DNA of 64,000 nt, from the NCBI GenBank assembly GCA_013138735.1, contig WTCE01000085.1:1-64000 (forward strand), in the 5' to 3' direction. Both the position numbers and the translations under genes were made by a program. Under the pieces are notes generated by a model. That model did not search any database. It had not been told where the DNA came from and worked only from the letters and a program-made list of their open reading frames with translations. The stretch comes from Crocinitomix sp. (lineage in GTDB: Bacteria > Bacteroidota > Bacteroidia > Flavobacteriales_D > Crocinitomicaceae). Positions 9,887 through 18,411 of the stretch are shown in pieces; position 1 is the first letter of the stretch, and every line of letters begins with the position of its first letter.

Positions 9887-10099
9887 TGTTAAAGCGAAAT
9901 TCAAGATTTCGATCAACTATTCATTCCATCTAAAGTGAAATAAAACATCCGATTTGGTGAAATTATAATTCCTGTTGATTCATGCTAGAATAGAGAGTTT
10001 ATATGGTTTGTCAGTCAAATAAATCCCAATTATGGTGCTACACGAACTAAGGTTTGGCTATATTATTGCAATTACAATAAATAATGATTAGAATTGTGT
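9887..10099 (+). other. Intergenic region with weak stem-loop
   Basis: No gene is seen. A small inverted repeat (CGAAAT-5 nt-ATTTCG, 9895-9911) sits just after the stop of the propeller gene without a clear T tract, so it is a weak terminator candidate. No exact TAnnTTTG element was found ahead of the next lipoprotein. Confidence 0.4.
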
Positions 10100-10543
10100 A
10101 TGAAGAATTTTGTAAAAATCTTATTTCTATTTATCGTATTGGGTGCATTCGCTCAAAGCTGCACAGGTAATAAAGAAATTATGCTTAATGAAACACCAGA
10201 AGTGACAGTTGTAGGTCCAACTTGGCAAGAAATAATGCCCGGACAAGAAGATGGACAAAAAATGATGGTGGTTTTTTTACCTGTAGAAAATCAAGTAATA
10301 GACTATAACATTGATAGCATTTATTTTAAAGGCTATCATCAAAACATGACCTATAAATCAAAATCGTCATCTGGTGCTGGTTATCAATCCGTTATTGTAA
10401 TAGATGATTCCAAAGCAAAGGTAGATTCACCGGTTGAGTTATTGGAGAATCAGGCTTTGGTTTCTTATTTTGATGTAGACAAGGTGCGGCGTTATTTTAA
10501 GGTCAGTGATTTTGCACAAGCCGAGTCTATTTTTATGCCCTAA
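10100..10543 (+). CDS. Small lipoprotein of unknown function
   Basis: 147 residues from the ATG at 10100; the in-frame TTG six bases earlier is less likely. The N-terminus has a lipoprotein signal with lipobox AQSC (Cys at about 21), so the mature protein is lipid-anchored in the envelope. The rest contains no motif I recognise. An inverted repeat follows the stop codon. Confidence 0.65.
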   Translation: MKNFVKILFLFIVLGAFAQSCTGNKEIMLNETPEVTVVGPTWQEIMPGQEDGQKMMVVFLPVENQVIDYNIDSIYFKGYHQNMTYKSKSSSGAGYQSVIVIDDSKAKVDSPVELLENQALVSYFDVDKVRRYFKVSDFAQAESIFMP

Positions 10544-10549
10544 AAATAC

Positions 10550-10575
10550 GTTCGGTCAATTGTTATTGAACGAAC
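10550..10575 (+). terminator. Stem-loop after lipoprotein gene
   Basis: GTTCGGTCAAT and ATTGAACGAAC form an 11-bp stem with one mismatch around a TGTT loop, starting 6 bases after the stop codon. There is no long T tract, so it may act as a transcript end or RNA-stability element rather than a strong intrinsic terminator. Confidence 0.45.
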
Positions 10576-10693
10576 TGTTGTGTTCATTGTCGAACTAATT
10601 TTATTAATTTAGACATTGGAATGTAAACCTATTCCCTTCCCTTCAGTATCTATATGTACTTTGTAAAAGATTATTCTTCTAAAAGAAAAAGAG

Positions 10694-11569
10694 ATGACCC
10701 TACTCCCCAAAATAATAGCCTTAACTATTTCCATCTTTAGCATTACGGCGATCGCCCAAAATGACCAGTTGTATGCAAGTGAAGGCCAACGTTCATTTTG
10801 GTTTAACCCTGCCTCAATTGGCACCTATAATTCATACAGTGCTAGCACTGTATTTAAGAAACAATGGGACGGTGCAGATGATTCGCCACTTGGAGTACAA
10901 GTAGGTGGTGCAGTGAAATTAAAAAATTTATTGGGTGATGAAAGTAAACTAGCAAACAGTGCAATAGGTATAAATTATAGTTACGAGCAGGTCGGATATA
11001 AGAGAATGCACAGAGTGATAGTTCCGCTTAATGTACAGTTTAAATTGCAAAATACTTTTTTAAGTGTTGGTATTTCACCAGGTATTCAAACCATGCTTTT
11101 TTCATATAATGAAGGCTTTCCTCCTTATCCTTGGATTCCTCCGTCAGGTACAAATGAGTCTAAATTTACAGCAGGAGCTGGCTTGCAATGGTATGGCGAA
11201 AGATTTTCAATAGGAATTGCGTCTACACATTTATTTAGTGAGCGTTTTAATACCCTTGGCGTACATGCATGGGAACATTATTATATAACCGGTTCATATC
11301 GACATCCGTTTAGTGAAAAATTTGCCTTAAAAGCAATTGTTACTGTTCGTGAGGCAGGATACTATACCGGTGCTAACGCTATGATTTCAGGTGTTTTTGG
11401 AAGTGCAAACGAATTAACCGTAGGACTTGGTTATCGCCAAGATAATATCATAATTGGTTCCGTAACAAAGCGCTTCAATAGATTCTATTTAGGTTATTTT
11501 ATTGAAGGTAGTACCACAATTAGCCATGAAGTGCGATTTGCGTTTGAGCTTTTTGATGATCGTTTTTAA
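10694..11569 (+). CDS. PorP/SprF-family type IX secretion system membrane protein (paralog 1)
   Basis: 291 residues: signal peptide (1-22, ending AIAQ), then the family hallmark QLYASEGQRSFWFNPASIGT and alternating strands of an outer-membrane barrel ending in VRFAFELFDDRF. PorP/SprF proteins associate with the outer-membrane part of the gliding/T9SS apparatus and PorK/PorN-like components; many genomes have several paralogs, often next to individual cargo proteins. The near-identical arrangement in the next gene shows a tandem duplication. Which cargo it serves cannot be told from sequence. Confidence 0.8.
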   Translation: MTLLPKIIALTISIFSITAIAQNDQLYASEGQRSFWFNPASIGTYNSYSASTVFKKQWDGADDSPLGVQVGGAVKLKNLLGDESKLANSAIGINYSYEQVGYKRMHRVIVPLNVQFKLQNTFLSVGISPGIQTMLFSYNEGFPPYPWIPPSGTNESKFTAGAGLQWYGERFSIGIASTHLFSERFNTLGVHAWEHYYITGSYRHPFSEKFALKAIVTVREAGYYTGANAMISGVFGSANELTVGLGYRQDNIIIGSVTKRFNRFYLGYFIEGSTTISHEVRFAFELFDDRF

Positions 11570-11640
11570 GAAGAATTGATTATTTTAATTTCATTGCTGA
11601 GAGAAGCTATTGTTTGTCCTAATGGCTCCCTTTTTTTAAG
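11566..11640 (-). pseudogene. Possible 3' remnant of the gene now at 12674-13543
   Basis: Read on the minus strand, the sequence after the first PorP/SprF gene encodes KREPLGQTIASLSNEIKI and then a stop. This resembles the C-terminus of the convergent gene after the second PorP/SprF gene (RELKPRRTKQLLSNAMKL). Both lie in the same orientation immediately behind a PorP/SprF gene. I infer that the porP-plus-convergent-gene unit was duplicated and one convergent copy was deleted, leaving its tail. The match is short. Confidence 0.4.
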
Positions 11641-11760
11641 GTTAATGTAACTTTTGAGATTCGAATTTGTTATAGCTAATAAATAAAAAGTCGACCAAAC
11701 TATTCAGGAGCAAATGAAATAAGTTGAATGAATAATCGTTCTTTAAAGAAAAAATTAATT

Positions 11761-12663
11761 ATGCTAATCCCCAAAACATTAACTATTATTCTCCTTGTTT
11801 TTAGTGCTTCCGTATATGGGCAGCAGGACCCATTATTCGCCAGTGAAGGTCAACGTTCTTTTTGGTTTAATCCCGCGTCGATAGGTACTTTCAATACATT
11901 TAGTATCAATAGCATTGCTCGGACGCAATGGAATGGCGTAGCAGGTGGTCCCGCGAGTATCGAATTGAATGGAGCATTTAAAGGTTTGAAAATTGGTAGT
12001 AAAGAAACACCCTTTTCAACTGGAGCAGTTGGTTTAAGCTATCGTTTTGAAACGATCGGTAATTCACGGTCAAATCAATTGACTGTGCCGCTAAACTTAC
12101 AATTTAAATTGTCAGACTCTTATTTAAGTATAGGTATTTCGCCAGGCTTACATAATTTAGAATTTCCTGGTGGTTGGGTGCCGCCGAGTACTGATCCAGA
12201 AGTTGATCCTGCCATCCCTCCACGGGTTAATCAAACTCAATTTACAGCTGGAGCAGGCGTGCAATGGTATGGTCGCAGATTCTCGTTGGGATTATCAAGT
12301 ACGCATTTGACGACAGAAAAATTTGATGCATTAAATTATCAAGCAGCTAGGCATTATTATGTAAATGGTTCTTATGTTCATCCGTTTAACGAAAAATTTG
12401 CTTTAAGTGCGATAGCTGTTGGACGAGCGGATGGAGCAACTGCTTCCGCACAAGGTTTGCTTAGCGCAATCTTTGGTGAAAAGAACAAAGTATCAGTTGG
12501 TCTAGGTTATCGAAATGGGAATTCAGTAATTGGTGCTGTAACCGCACGTTATAATAAATTCTACGTTGGTTATTTTGTGGAATATTTCGATTCAATATTA
12601 TCCAATGGAACGTTCAGCCATGAAATTCGAATAGCCTTTGAGCTTTTTGATGAGAGCTTGTAA
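11761..12663 (+). CDS. PorP/SprF-family type IX secretion system membrane protein (paralog 2)
   Basis: 300 residues from the ATG at 11761; an in-frame ATG at 11728 would add 11 residues before the signal peptide, but alignment with the upstream paralog (MTLLPK / MLIPK) favours 11761. Signal peptide ends VYGQ. The motif LFASEGQRSFWFNPASIGT and the terminal IRIAFELFDESL match the first paralog. An insertion after GGWVPP distinguishes it. Predicted outer-membrane-associated T9SS accessory protein; the two genes lie 190 bases apart and are probably transcribed separately. Confidence 0.8.
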   Translation: MLIPKTLTIILLVFSASVYGQQDPLFASEGQRSFWFNPASIGTFNTFSINSIARTQWNGVAGGPASIELNGAFKGLKIGSKETPFSTGAVGLSYRFETIGNSRSNQLTVPLNLQFKLSDSYLSIGISPGLHNLEFPGGWVPPSTDPEVDPAIPPRVNQTQFTAGAGVQWYGRRFSLGLSSTHLTTEKFDALNYQAARHYYVNGSYVHPFNEKFALSAIAVGRADGATASAQGLLSAIFGEKNKVSVGLGYRNGNSVIGAVTARYNKFYVGYFVEYFDSILSNGTFSHEIRIAFELFDESL

Positions 12664-12673
12664 AAAGAACTAA

Positions 12674-13543
12674 TTATTTTAGCTTCATAGCATTGCTAAG
12701 CAATTGTTTTGTTCTACGCGGTTTCAGTTCACGACCTGCACTTGCGTAATCCCAACTTTTAGAATCTTTAATCAAATACAATAGCAATTGTTTTTCTTGC
12801 AAAGAATCAGCAGGGATAACAAGATGTCCCCATGAATAAGAGGGCCTATTTAATAAAATGACGAACTGTTCATGTGTAATATTTTTATTTTGTTTATCGA
12901 AAAATAGAAGCGAAGGAGATTCAAATCCTTGCACTTTGCCGTCCTTATAGCTTATTTTTAGATCACAGCAATTACTCAACTTAATATAGTTTTCACCGTC
13001 ATATTTCCAATTTTTTGTACGCTCAATTAACATTAAGTTCCCAGCTGTATCATAACTGTGATTAATTTTGATTTTTTGATAGAAATAATTCTCGTATTTC
13101 GTTAATAATTGACCGCTGTAATAATAAGTCTGACTAATATAAATAGAGTCCGTTACGAATAATCCTTCGAATCTTAACCAAGGGGTCGTGTAATTCCCTT
13201 TTAAATCATTGTGGTAGTGCATAAATGAACTTGAAATAGCTGGAATTCCATTTGAAATTTTATAAATGTTCGTATGACTAATTAAAGTGTCAAAAGTGCC
13301 TATCTCTGAAGACAATGTTTTTAGATAGCCGTTAAACAAACTCGAATCTTTCTTCCATAATATCGTATCATTTTCGAAGGCGAAGATATTACCAGAACCA
13401 TGTCCAGTAGGAGCTTTCCGACTTGGCTTCCATAAAATATAAGAATTGTCTGTTTGGGAATAATTAAAGACTATCGTATCAGGCTGCGCCCAAGACATTG
13501 AGCTAGCGAAAAACAAAACACAATATGTCAATAAACTTTTCAA
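12674..13543 (-). CDS. Secreted protein of unknown function
   Basis: 289 residues with a signal peptide (about 1-19, ending SWAQ). I do not recognise a domain; the body is rich in aromatic residues and beta-strand patterning (ILWKPSRK, TQWK-like, YHNDLKG). It converges on the second PorP/SprF gene with a 10-base gap and follows the hypothetical gene at 13565 with a 21-base gap, so it may be the last gene of the ispH-uvrB array. A short remnant of a second copy may lie at 11566-11640. Confidence 0.6.
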   Translation of the reverse strand: MKSLLTYCVLFFASSMSWAQPDTIVFNYSQTDNSYILWKPSRKAPTGHGSGNIFAFENDTILWKKDSSLFNGYLKTLSSEIGTFDTLISHTNIYKISNGIPAISSSFMHYHNDLKGNYTTPWLRFEGLFVTDSIYISQTYYYSGQLLTKYENYFYQKIKINHSYDTAGNLMLIERTKNWKYDGENYIKLSNCCDLKISYKDGKVQGFESPSLLFFDKQNKNITHEQFVILLNRPSYSWGHLVIPADSLQEKQLLLYLIKDSKSWDYASAGRELKPRRTKQLLSNAMKLK

Positions 13544-13564
13544 AATAGGATAGGCCGTTAATGA

Positions 13565-13969
13565 CTATCGCTTCACAGCAAATAATTCACCAACAGTTGC
13601 TTTACGTTCGGGCATTGTCGTAAATGGTAAATAATAGAGTGCAATATCATCTGCTTCAACGTGTTTAATATCAAAAGCAATCGCATCAATGGCTTCTGCA
13701 TCTTCTTCTAATTGTAATTTAACCTCATAAGCCAGCGCATATCCAGTCATTTTGGAGGCTTTCATTTCGCCCTCACAATAGCCCGTTAAATTATCAATGA
13801 CTTGCCCAATTGTCGGCATTTTTTTGGTGTCAATTTCCATTTCCAACGGATGTACGTTTCCAATCGTATCAGCAAATGCTCCAAAAGGGTAAGATTCACC
13901 CATTTCTACTAATAATTCCGTTGCATATTCAACACTGTGCGTCAATAATTTTTCTACTTCTTCAATCAT
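13565..13969 (-). CDS. Conserved cytoplasmic protein of unknown function, coupled to uvrB
   Basis: 134 residues, no signal peptide or membrane segment, acidic (many Glu/Asp). The start ATG overlaps the last four bases of uvrB, indicating translational coupling. The N-terminus MIEEVEKLLTHSVEYATELL and a central KKMPTIGQVIDNL helix suggest a compact alpha/beta protein. I cannot assign a family. Its coupling to uvrB may be only operonic, as ispH is in the same array. Confidence 0.65.
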   Translation of the reverse strand: MIEEVEKLLTHSVEYATELLVEMGESYPFGAFADTIGNVHPLEMEIDTKKMPTIGQVIDNLTGYCEGEMKASKMTGYALAYEVKLQLEEDAEAIDAIAFDIKHVEADDIALYYLPFTTMPERKATVGELFAVKR

Positions 13970-15990
13970 TCTATTGCTTTTAATTTTTTGTCCAAAACGA
14001 ACATTTCGTCTCGCAAACGTGCAGCTTCAATAAAGTCAAGCGCTTTCGCGGCTTTTTCCATGTCGCTCTTAATTTTCTTAGTCGTTTTTTGCAGTTGTTC
14101 TTTTGACATATAGTCGAATACAGGATCGGCTGCCATAGCCAATTCTACATTCGTGTCGTAAATTTTCTCTTTTCCTTCAGCTCCTGCAACTTTAGTTTGT
14201 TTCAAGATGCTTTGAATGCTGCTCTTAATTTGTGTTGGTGTAATATTGTGTTCTTTGTTATAAGCTTCTTGTATTGCGCGTTTTCGATCCGTTTCATCAA
14301 TCGTTCGCTGCATGCTATTCGTAATCCTGTCAGCATACATAATGACATACCCGTTGATATTACGTGCTGCTCTACCAACAGTTTGCGTTAAGGCACGCTC
14401 TGAACGTAAAAAACCTTCTTTATCGGCATCAATTATTGCTACTAAGGAAACCTCTGGTAAATCAAGGCCTTCACGCAAGAGGTTGACGCCAATCAATACG
14501 TCAAAATCTCCTAAACGCAATTGGCGCAATATTTCTACCCGCTCTAATGTATCTACATCTGAGTGGATATAACGACAAGGAATCCCTAATCGATCCAAAT
14601 ATTTTTGTAATTCTTCAGCCATTCTTTTGGTCAAAGTAGTCACCAAAACACGTTCATTACGATCAATGCGAAGGTGAATCTCTTCGATTAAATCATCAAT
14701 TTGATTTTCACTTGGTCTTACTTCAATCACAGGATCCAATAATCCTGTAGGGCGAATAACTTGTTCAATTATTATGCCTTCAGATTTCTCTAATTCATAA
14801 TCTGCAGGAGTGGCACTTACATAAAGTGTTTGATTTACAACGGATTCAAATTCCTCAAATTTTAAAGGTCTATTATCCATTGCAGCTGGCAGTCTAAATC
14901 CAAAATCAACCAAATTTACTTTTCGAGCGCGATCTCCACCATACATGGCTTTGATTTGAGGAATCGTCACATGACTTTCATCAATCATGAGGATAAAATC
15001 ATCTGGAAAATAGTCCAACAAACAGAAGGGACGAGAACCCGGTTCGCGTTTATCAAAATAGCGCGAATAATTCTCAATTCCAGAACAATAGCCTAATTCC
15101 CGAATCATTTCTAAGTCATAATTGGCCCGTTCATCAATGCGCTGGGCTTCAATTAATTTACCTTCACGTTTAAAAAATTCTACATGATTACCTATGTCAA
15201 TTTCTATTTGACGAATGGCGTTATTGATAGTGTCTTGACTCGAAACAAAGATATTTGCTGGGAAAATATTCGTTTCTTCAAACTGTTCAATTTTTTGGTT
15301 GGTGTCGATATCGAAAGTGTAGATTTCTTCAATTTCATCTCCCCAAAAAATAATTCTTAGCGCATAATCGACGTAGGCTAAAAAAATGTCTACCGTATCA
15401 CCTTTTACTCTAAAGTTTCCGCGCTCCGGTTCAATATCATTGCGTGAATAAAGGTTTTGCACCAAATTCAGTAAAAATTTATTGCGAGAAACCAACATTC
15501 CCTTTTTTATTTCAATAATGCTTTCCTCAAGCTCCGCAGGGTTTCCAACTCCGTAAATACATGAAACGGATGCTATAATGATGACATCTTTCCTTCCCGA
15601 TAGTAGTGCTGAAGTTGCCGATAATCGCAGTTTCTCAATTTCATCATTGATCGACATGTCCTTTTCAATAAAGGTATTTGTCGTTGGGAGATAGGCTTCA
15701 GGTTGATAATAATCGTAATAGGATACAAAATACTCAACTGCGTTGTTTGGGAAAAAACTTTTAAACTCGCCGTAAAGCTGTGCCGCAAGCGTTTTGTTGT
15801 GCGACAATATTAGGGTAGGGCGGTTTGTTTCTTTAATGACATTGGCCATGGTAAATGTTTTACCACTTCCTGTTACTCCCAATAGGGTTTGAAAATCAAT
15901 CCCCTCATTTAAACCTTCAACAATTTGGCGAATGGCCTCAGGTTGATCACCGGTTGGGTCGAAATCTGAATGTAACTCAAATTTCTTCAT
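13966..15990 (-). CDS. uvrB: Excinuclease ABC subunit UvrB
   Basis: 674 residues, the normal length. UvrB is the damage-verification helicase of nucleotide excision repair, loaded by UvrA and recruiting UvrC. Walker A GVTGSGKT is at residues 38-45; the beta-hairpin region (YYDYYQPEAYLP, about 93-104) that inserts between DNA strands is present; the DEAH-like motif MIDESHVTIPQ is near 336; helicase motifs V/VI (LLREGLDLPEVSLV, QTVGRAARN) follow; and a C-terminal UVR motif (about 635-670) would bind UvrC. Its start overlaps the end of ispH by 14 bases and its end overlaps the next gene by 4, so the three are one operon. Confidence 0.97.
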   Translation of the reverse strand: MKKFELHSDFDPTGDQPEAIRQIVEGLNEGIDFQTLLGVTGSGKTFTMANVIKETNRPTLILSHNKTLAAQLYGEFKSFFPNNAVEYFVSYYDYYQPEAYLPTTNTFIEKDMSINDEIEKLRLSATSALLSGRKDVIIIASVSCIYGVGNPAELEESIIEIKKGMLVSRNKFLLNLVQNLYSRNDIEPERGNFRVKGDTVDIFLAYVDYALRIIFWGDEIEEIYTFDIDTNQKIEQFEETNIFPANIFVSSQDTINNAIRQIEIDIGNHVEFFKREGKLIEAQRIDERANYDLEMIRELGYCSGIENYSRYFDKREPGSRPFCLLDYFPDDFILMIDESHVTIPQIKAMYGGDRARKVNLVDFGFRLPAAMDNRPLKFEEFESVVNQTLYVSATPADYELEKSEGIIIEQVIRPTGLLDPVIEVRPSENQIDDLIEEIHLRIDRNERVLVTTLTKRMAEELQKYLDRLGIPCRYIHSDVDTLERVEILRQLRLGDFDVLIGVNLLREGLDLPEVSLVAIIDADKEGFLRSERALTQTVGRAARNINGYVIMYADRITNSMQRTIDETDRKRAIQEAYNKEHNITPTQIKSSIQSILKQTKVAGAEGKEKIYDTNVELAMAADPVFDYMSKEQLQKTTKKIKSDMEKAAKALDFIEAARLRDEMFVLDKKLKAIE

Positions 15991-17218
15991 TCAACGTTTC
16001 TTTAAATTTTGTCAATGCTAATTCAATGTCAGCATTCGTATTAGTCATTTCTAAAATACACTGAATTACTCTGTCGACTGTTGCGTCAGGGCATGATGCA
16101 CCGCTTGTTAAAACAATTTTTAATGGGCGATTTTCTGGCAAAAATGGATTAGATTCAACTTGCTGATTGGTGTGCATATTAAAATGATGTACACTATTAT
16201 CCGCTTGAATCTCGTTTTCATCTTTGATGTAGAATGTCTTGAATTTGCGTTCGCATAATTCCACCAAATGAGAAGTGTTTGAACTATTATAACCTCCAAC
16301 GACAATTGCCAAATTAGCTTCCTCTTCAAGCAAGGCTATTGTTGCCGATTGATTATCATTGGTAGCATAACAAAGCGTGTCTCTCGTATTTGCGAAATGG
16401 TTTTTACTATTCTCTTCGCCAAACTTCTGAATCATAATCTCGGCTAAATAATCCGAAATTTCTTGCGTTTCAGAAGCCAACATAGTAGTTTGATTGACCA
16501 CGCCAATTTTTGTAAGATCAGTATTGTAACTGAAATTGCCAGAATACCTTCCCACAAATAGTTGAAGAAAATCACTTTCTGTACGTTCGCCCAGGATCAT
16601 TTCTCCCAATAATTTCGCTTCTTCAATATCTCGAATAACAATTGACTTTGCAGATGCGCTTGCATGAGAAAAAGTGGCTCTCGTTTCTTCGTGATTGTCT
16701 TTGCCATGAATAATCACAGTATAAGCATCACTGCCAAGTTTTTCCGATTTTTTCCAAACGCGCTCAACAAAAGGACAAGTCGTATCGTAACGCGGCGTAT
16801 CAACACCTATTTTATTGAGTATACTCTCTATTTCCAAGGTAGTTCCAAAAGCAGGAATGATAACGACGTCATCCGCTTTCACTTCGCTCCACGGAATGAT
16901 TTGATTGCCTTTAGTATCTTGTAAAAACTGAATCCCGTGCTTTTCTAAATCTCCATTTACTCCTGGGTTATGAATCATTTGACTTAAAAGAAAAATGCGT
17001 TTATCAGGATTTTCTTCAATTGCTTTATAAGAGATTTCAATCGCATTTTCAACGCCGAAACAGAATCCAAAATGTCGTCCTAAAATAAATTCAACATTCC
17101 CAAAGTTTAAACGTGTGGGCGTAAAGTCCTTTTTGCGTTTATCAAATTTGGAGCGAATTGCCTTAACACGACTGATAATCGGCGATCGATAGTAAGTTGG
17201 GATGTTAAACGTTTTCAA
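15977..17218 (-). CDS. ispH: 4-hydroxy-3-methylbut-2-enyl diphosphate reductase (long form)
   Basis: 413 residues. IspH is the last enzyme of the MEP isoprenoid pathway, an iron-sulfur reductase making IPP and DMAPP. The three cluster ligands are visible: Cys53 (GFCFGVENA), Cys148 (TTCPFVERVWKK) and Cys376 (SGASCPDATVD). It belongs to the long class found in cyanobacteria, plants and many Bacteroidota, with an N-terminal extension of about 40 residues and internal insertions relative to the roughly 310-residue E. coli type. A TATCTTTG -7 element lies 47 bases upstream. First gene of the ispH-uvrB array. Confidence 0.95.
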   Translation of the reverse strand: MKTFNIPTYYRSPIISRVKAIRSKFDKRKKDFTPTRLNFGNVEFILGRHFGFCFGVENAIEISYKAIEENPDKRIFLLSQMIHNPGVNGDLEKHGIQFLQDTKGNQIIPWSEVKADDVVIIPAFGTTLEIESILNKIGVDTPRYDTTCPFVERVWKKSEKLGSDAYTVIIHGKDNHEETRATFSHASASAKSIVIRDIEEAKLLGEMILGERTESDFLQLFVGRYSGNFSYNTDLTKIGVVNQTTMLASETQEISDYLAEIMIQKFGEENSKNHFANTRDTLCYATNDNQSATIALLEEEANLAIVVGGYNSSNTSHLVELCERKFKTFYIKDENEIQADNSVHHFNMHTNQQVESNPFLPENRPLKIVLTSGASCPDATVDRVIQCILEMTNTNADIELALTKFKETLNEEI

Positions 17219-17264
17219 TTCTTAGTGGTTTTTTAAAGCTACAATTTCAGCTTTAATTCATAAA

Positions 17265-17272
17265 CAAAGATA
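17265..17272 (-). promoter_or_regulatory. Bacteroidota -7 element for ispH operon (TATCTTTG on minus strand)
   Basis: CAAAGATA on the plus strand reads TATCTTTG on the minus strand, a perfect TAnnTTTG match, 47 bases before the ispH start. The nearest -33-like TTG is 22 bases further upstream, slightly longer than ideal. Confidence 0.6.
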
Positions 17273-17281
17273 ACGATTATC

Positions 17282-17319
17282 TCCGCTTATTGTTCAAGGC
17301 TTAATAAATAATCCAAGGC
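17282..17319 (-). repeat. 38-bp exact direct repeat, copy 1, spanning a gene 3' end
   Basis: A 38-base block covering the last codons (encoding ALDYLLSLEQ), the stop and five bases beyond is identical to 18374-18411. Similarity continues with few changes on both sides. The rest of the two genes is much more diverged, pointing to gene conversion or strong constraint at the 3' end. Confidence 0.85.
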
Positions 17320-17991
17320 TGAATAATTCATTTGATCACCTATCCAATGGTATTGCGTTTCACCATTTGGGTTAATTAAGAAAATTGATGGAAAATTGGA
17401 ACCTGAATATTCCATAAAGGTAGCTTCGTCGGAGATTGTATGACTGTTAAATTGAGTTCCCTCATTTTCTTGCAAAAAACGGTCGGTATCTTCACGTGTT
17501 CCCGGAAATATGAGATCCACTTTTAGATTTTGCCCTGCTTTATTGCTTTGGCTTAATTTACGACAAGCCGATTTGCAAAATGGGCAATTTGTTGTAAAAA
17601 AAGCAATAACTGTGAATTGCTTCTCATTTGAAAAACTACCGTCCGTTGCAGTATTAATGCTTTCTATGTTTTCAAGCTTTACACCGTCGTTAAAAATGCC
17701 ATAGTCAGTATTATAAATTGGGGCAATGGTAAATGAAATTAAAAATCCTAGAATTATTCCAATAAGCAAGATGATCCAAGTTTTAAGTCCTTTGGTTTTT
17801 TCGAATGCAGAAAAAAAGAATTTTAAGGCTACTGTGAAAGCCATAATCACAATTATCCGAATGAGTATTGAAGTTGTTACCCATCCCATGCCAGTGTTTT
17901 CCGTAATTATAATTTCTAGCTCATTAAAATAAAAAGGAATAATAATTGCCGAGAATGCAAATAAAATGAATAATGTAATTGACTTAATCAT
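17287..17991 (-). CDS. Membrane protein with C-terminal thioredoxin-like domain (paralog A)
   Basis: 234 residues. Three hydrophobic segments (about 1-22, 38-60, 71-92) precede a thioredoxin-fold domain with a Cys-x-x-Cys active site, NCPFCKSAC (Cys136, Cys139, with an extra Cys143). The order of a small membrane domain followed by a TlpA-like domain suggests a periplasmic thiol oxidoreductase. The region FPSIFLINPNGE carries the cis-Pro segment. A paralog lies at 18379-19089, with a small Cys-containing lipoprotein between them. Substrate unknown. Confidence 0.75.
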   Translation of the reverse strand: MIKSITLFILFAFSAIIIPFYFNELEIIITENTGMGWVTTSILIRIIVIMAFTVALKFFFSAFEKTKGLKTWIILLIGIILGFLISFTIAPIYNTDYGIFNDGVKLENIESINTATDGSFSNEKQFTVIAFFTTNCPFCKSACRKLSQSNKAGQNLKVDLIFPGTREDTDRFLQENEGTQFNSHTISDEATFMEYSGSNFPSIFLINPNGETQYHWIGDQMNYSALDYLLSLEQ

Positions 17992-18014
17992 TTATTGAAT
18001 TGAGGGTTTAGGTT

Positions 18015-18049
18015 AAAAAAAAAGAGGCTATCCGTAAGACAGCCTCTTT
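18015..18049 (-). terminator. Intrinsic terminator of the small lipoprotein gene
   Basis: On the minus strand AAAGAGGCT and AGCCTCTTT pair across an 11-base loop and are followed by a run of T residues. It lies 20 bases after the lipoprotein stop codon, so that gene is a separate short transcript or the end of the upstream one. Confidence 0.85.
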
Positions 18050-18068
18050 CAATATTATTGTAAAAAGC

Positions 18069-18284
18069 TTATTTCAATGTGCAACTCGCACCTGAATCAG
18101 CAATTTTGTACGTTGTTTCAGCTGAAGTACATGCGTCTTCAGCATCACCTTTCTTATATTTATTGAGTTCAATACTGAGTTCTGGTACTGATGTAAAAGT
18201 ACAGTCACATGTGTAATCTTTTTTACAAGAAGACATTACTGCTAGTCCACCTAATACGACACTAAATAATAATAACTTTTTCAT
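18069..18284 (-). CDS. Small Cys-containing lipoprotein
   Basis: 71 residues from the ATG at 18284; an in-frame GTG 24 bases upstream is unlikely because the signal peptide starts at MKKLLLF. Lipobox MSSC (Cys20) marks it as a lipoprotein. The 51-residue mature domain has four more cysteines (CDC near the start, DAC, and SCTLK at the end), enough for two disulfides. It sits between two thioredoxin-domain genes, so it could be their substrate; that is inference only. A strong terminator follows. Confidence 0.7.
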   Translation of the reverse strand: MKKLLLFSVVLGGLAVMSSCKKDYTCDCTFTSVPELSIELNKYKKGDAEDACTSAETTYKIADSGASCTLK

Positions 18285-18373
18285 AATATGTTTTTTTGTT
18301 AGTATCACAATATAGTAAAGCTTGTTAATTTATTGGTGTTTTTGTTCAATAATTACTGAGAATAATGATTATA

Positions 18374-18411
18374 TCCGCTTATTGTTCAAGGCTTAATAAA
18401 TAATCCAAGGC
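18374..18411 (-). repeat. 38-bp exact direct repeat, copy 2
   Basis: Identical to 17282-17319 and in the same orientation; it covers the 3' end of the second thioredoxin-like gene and its stop codon. Confidence 0.85.
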
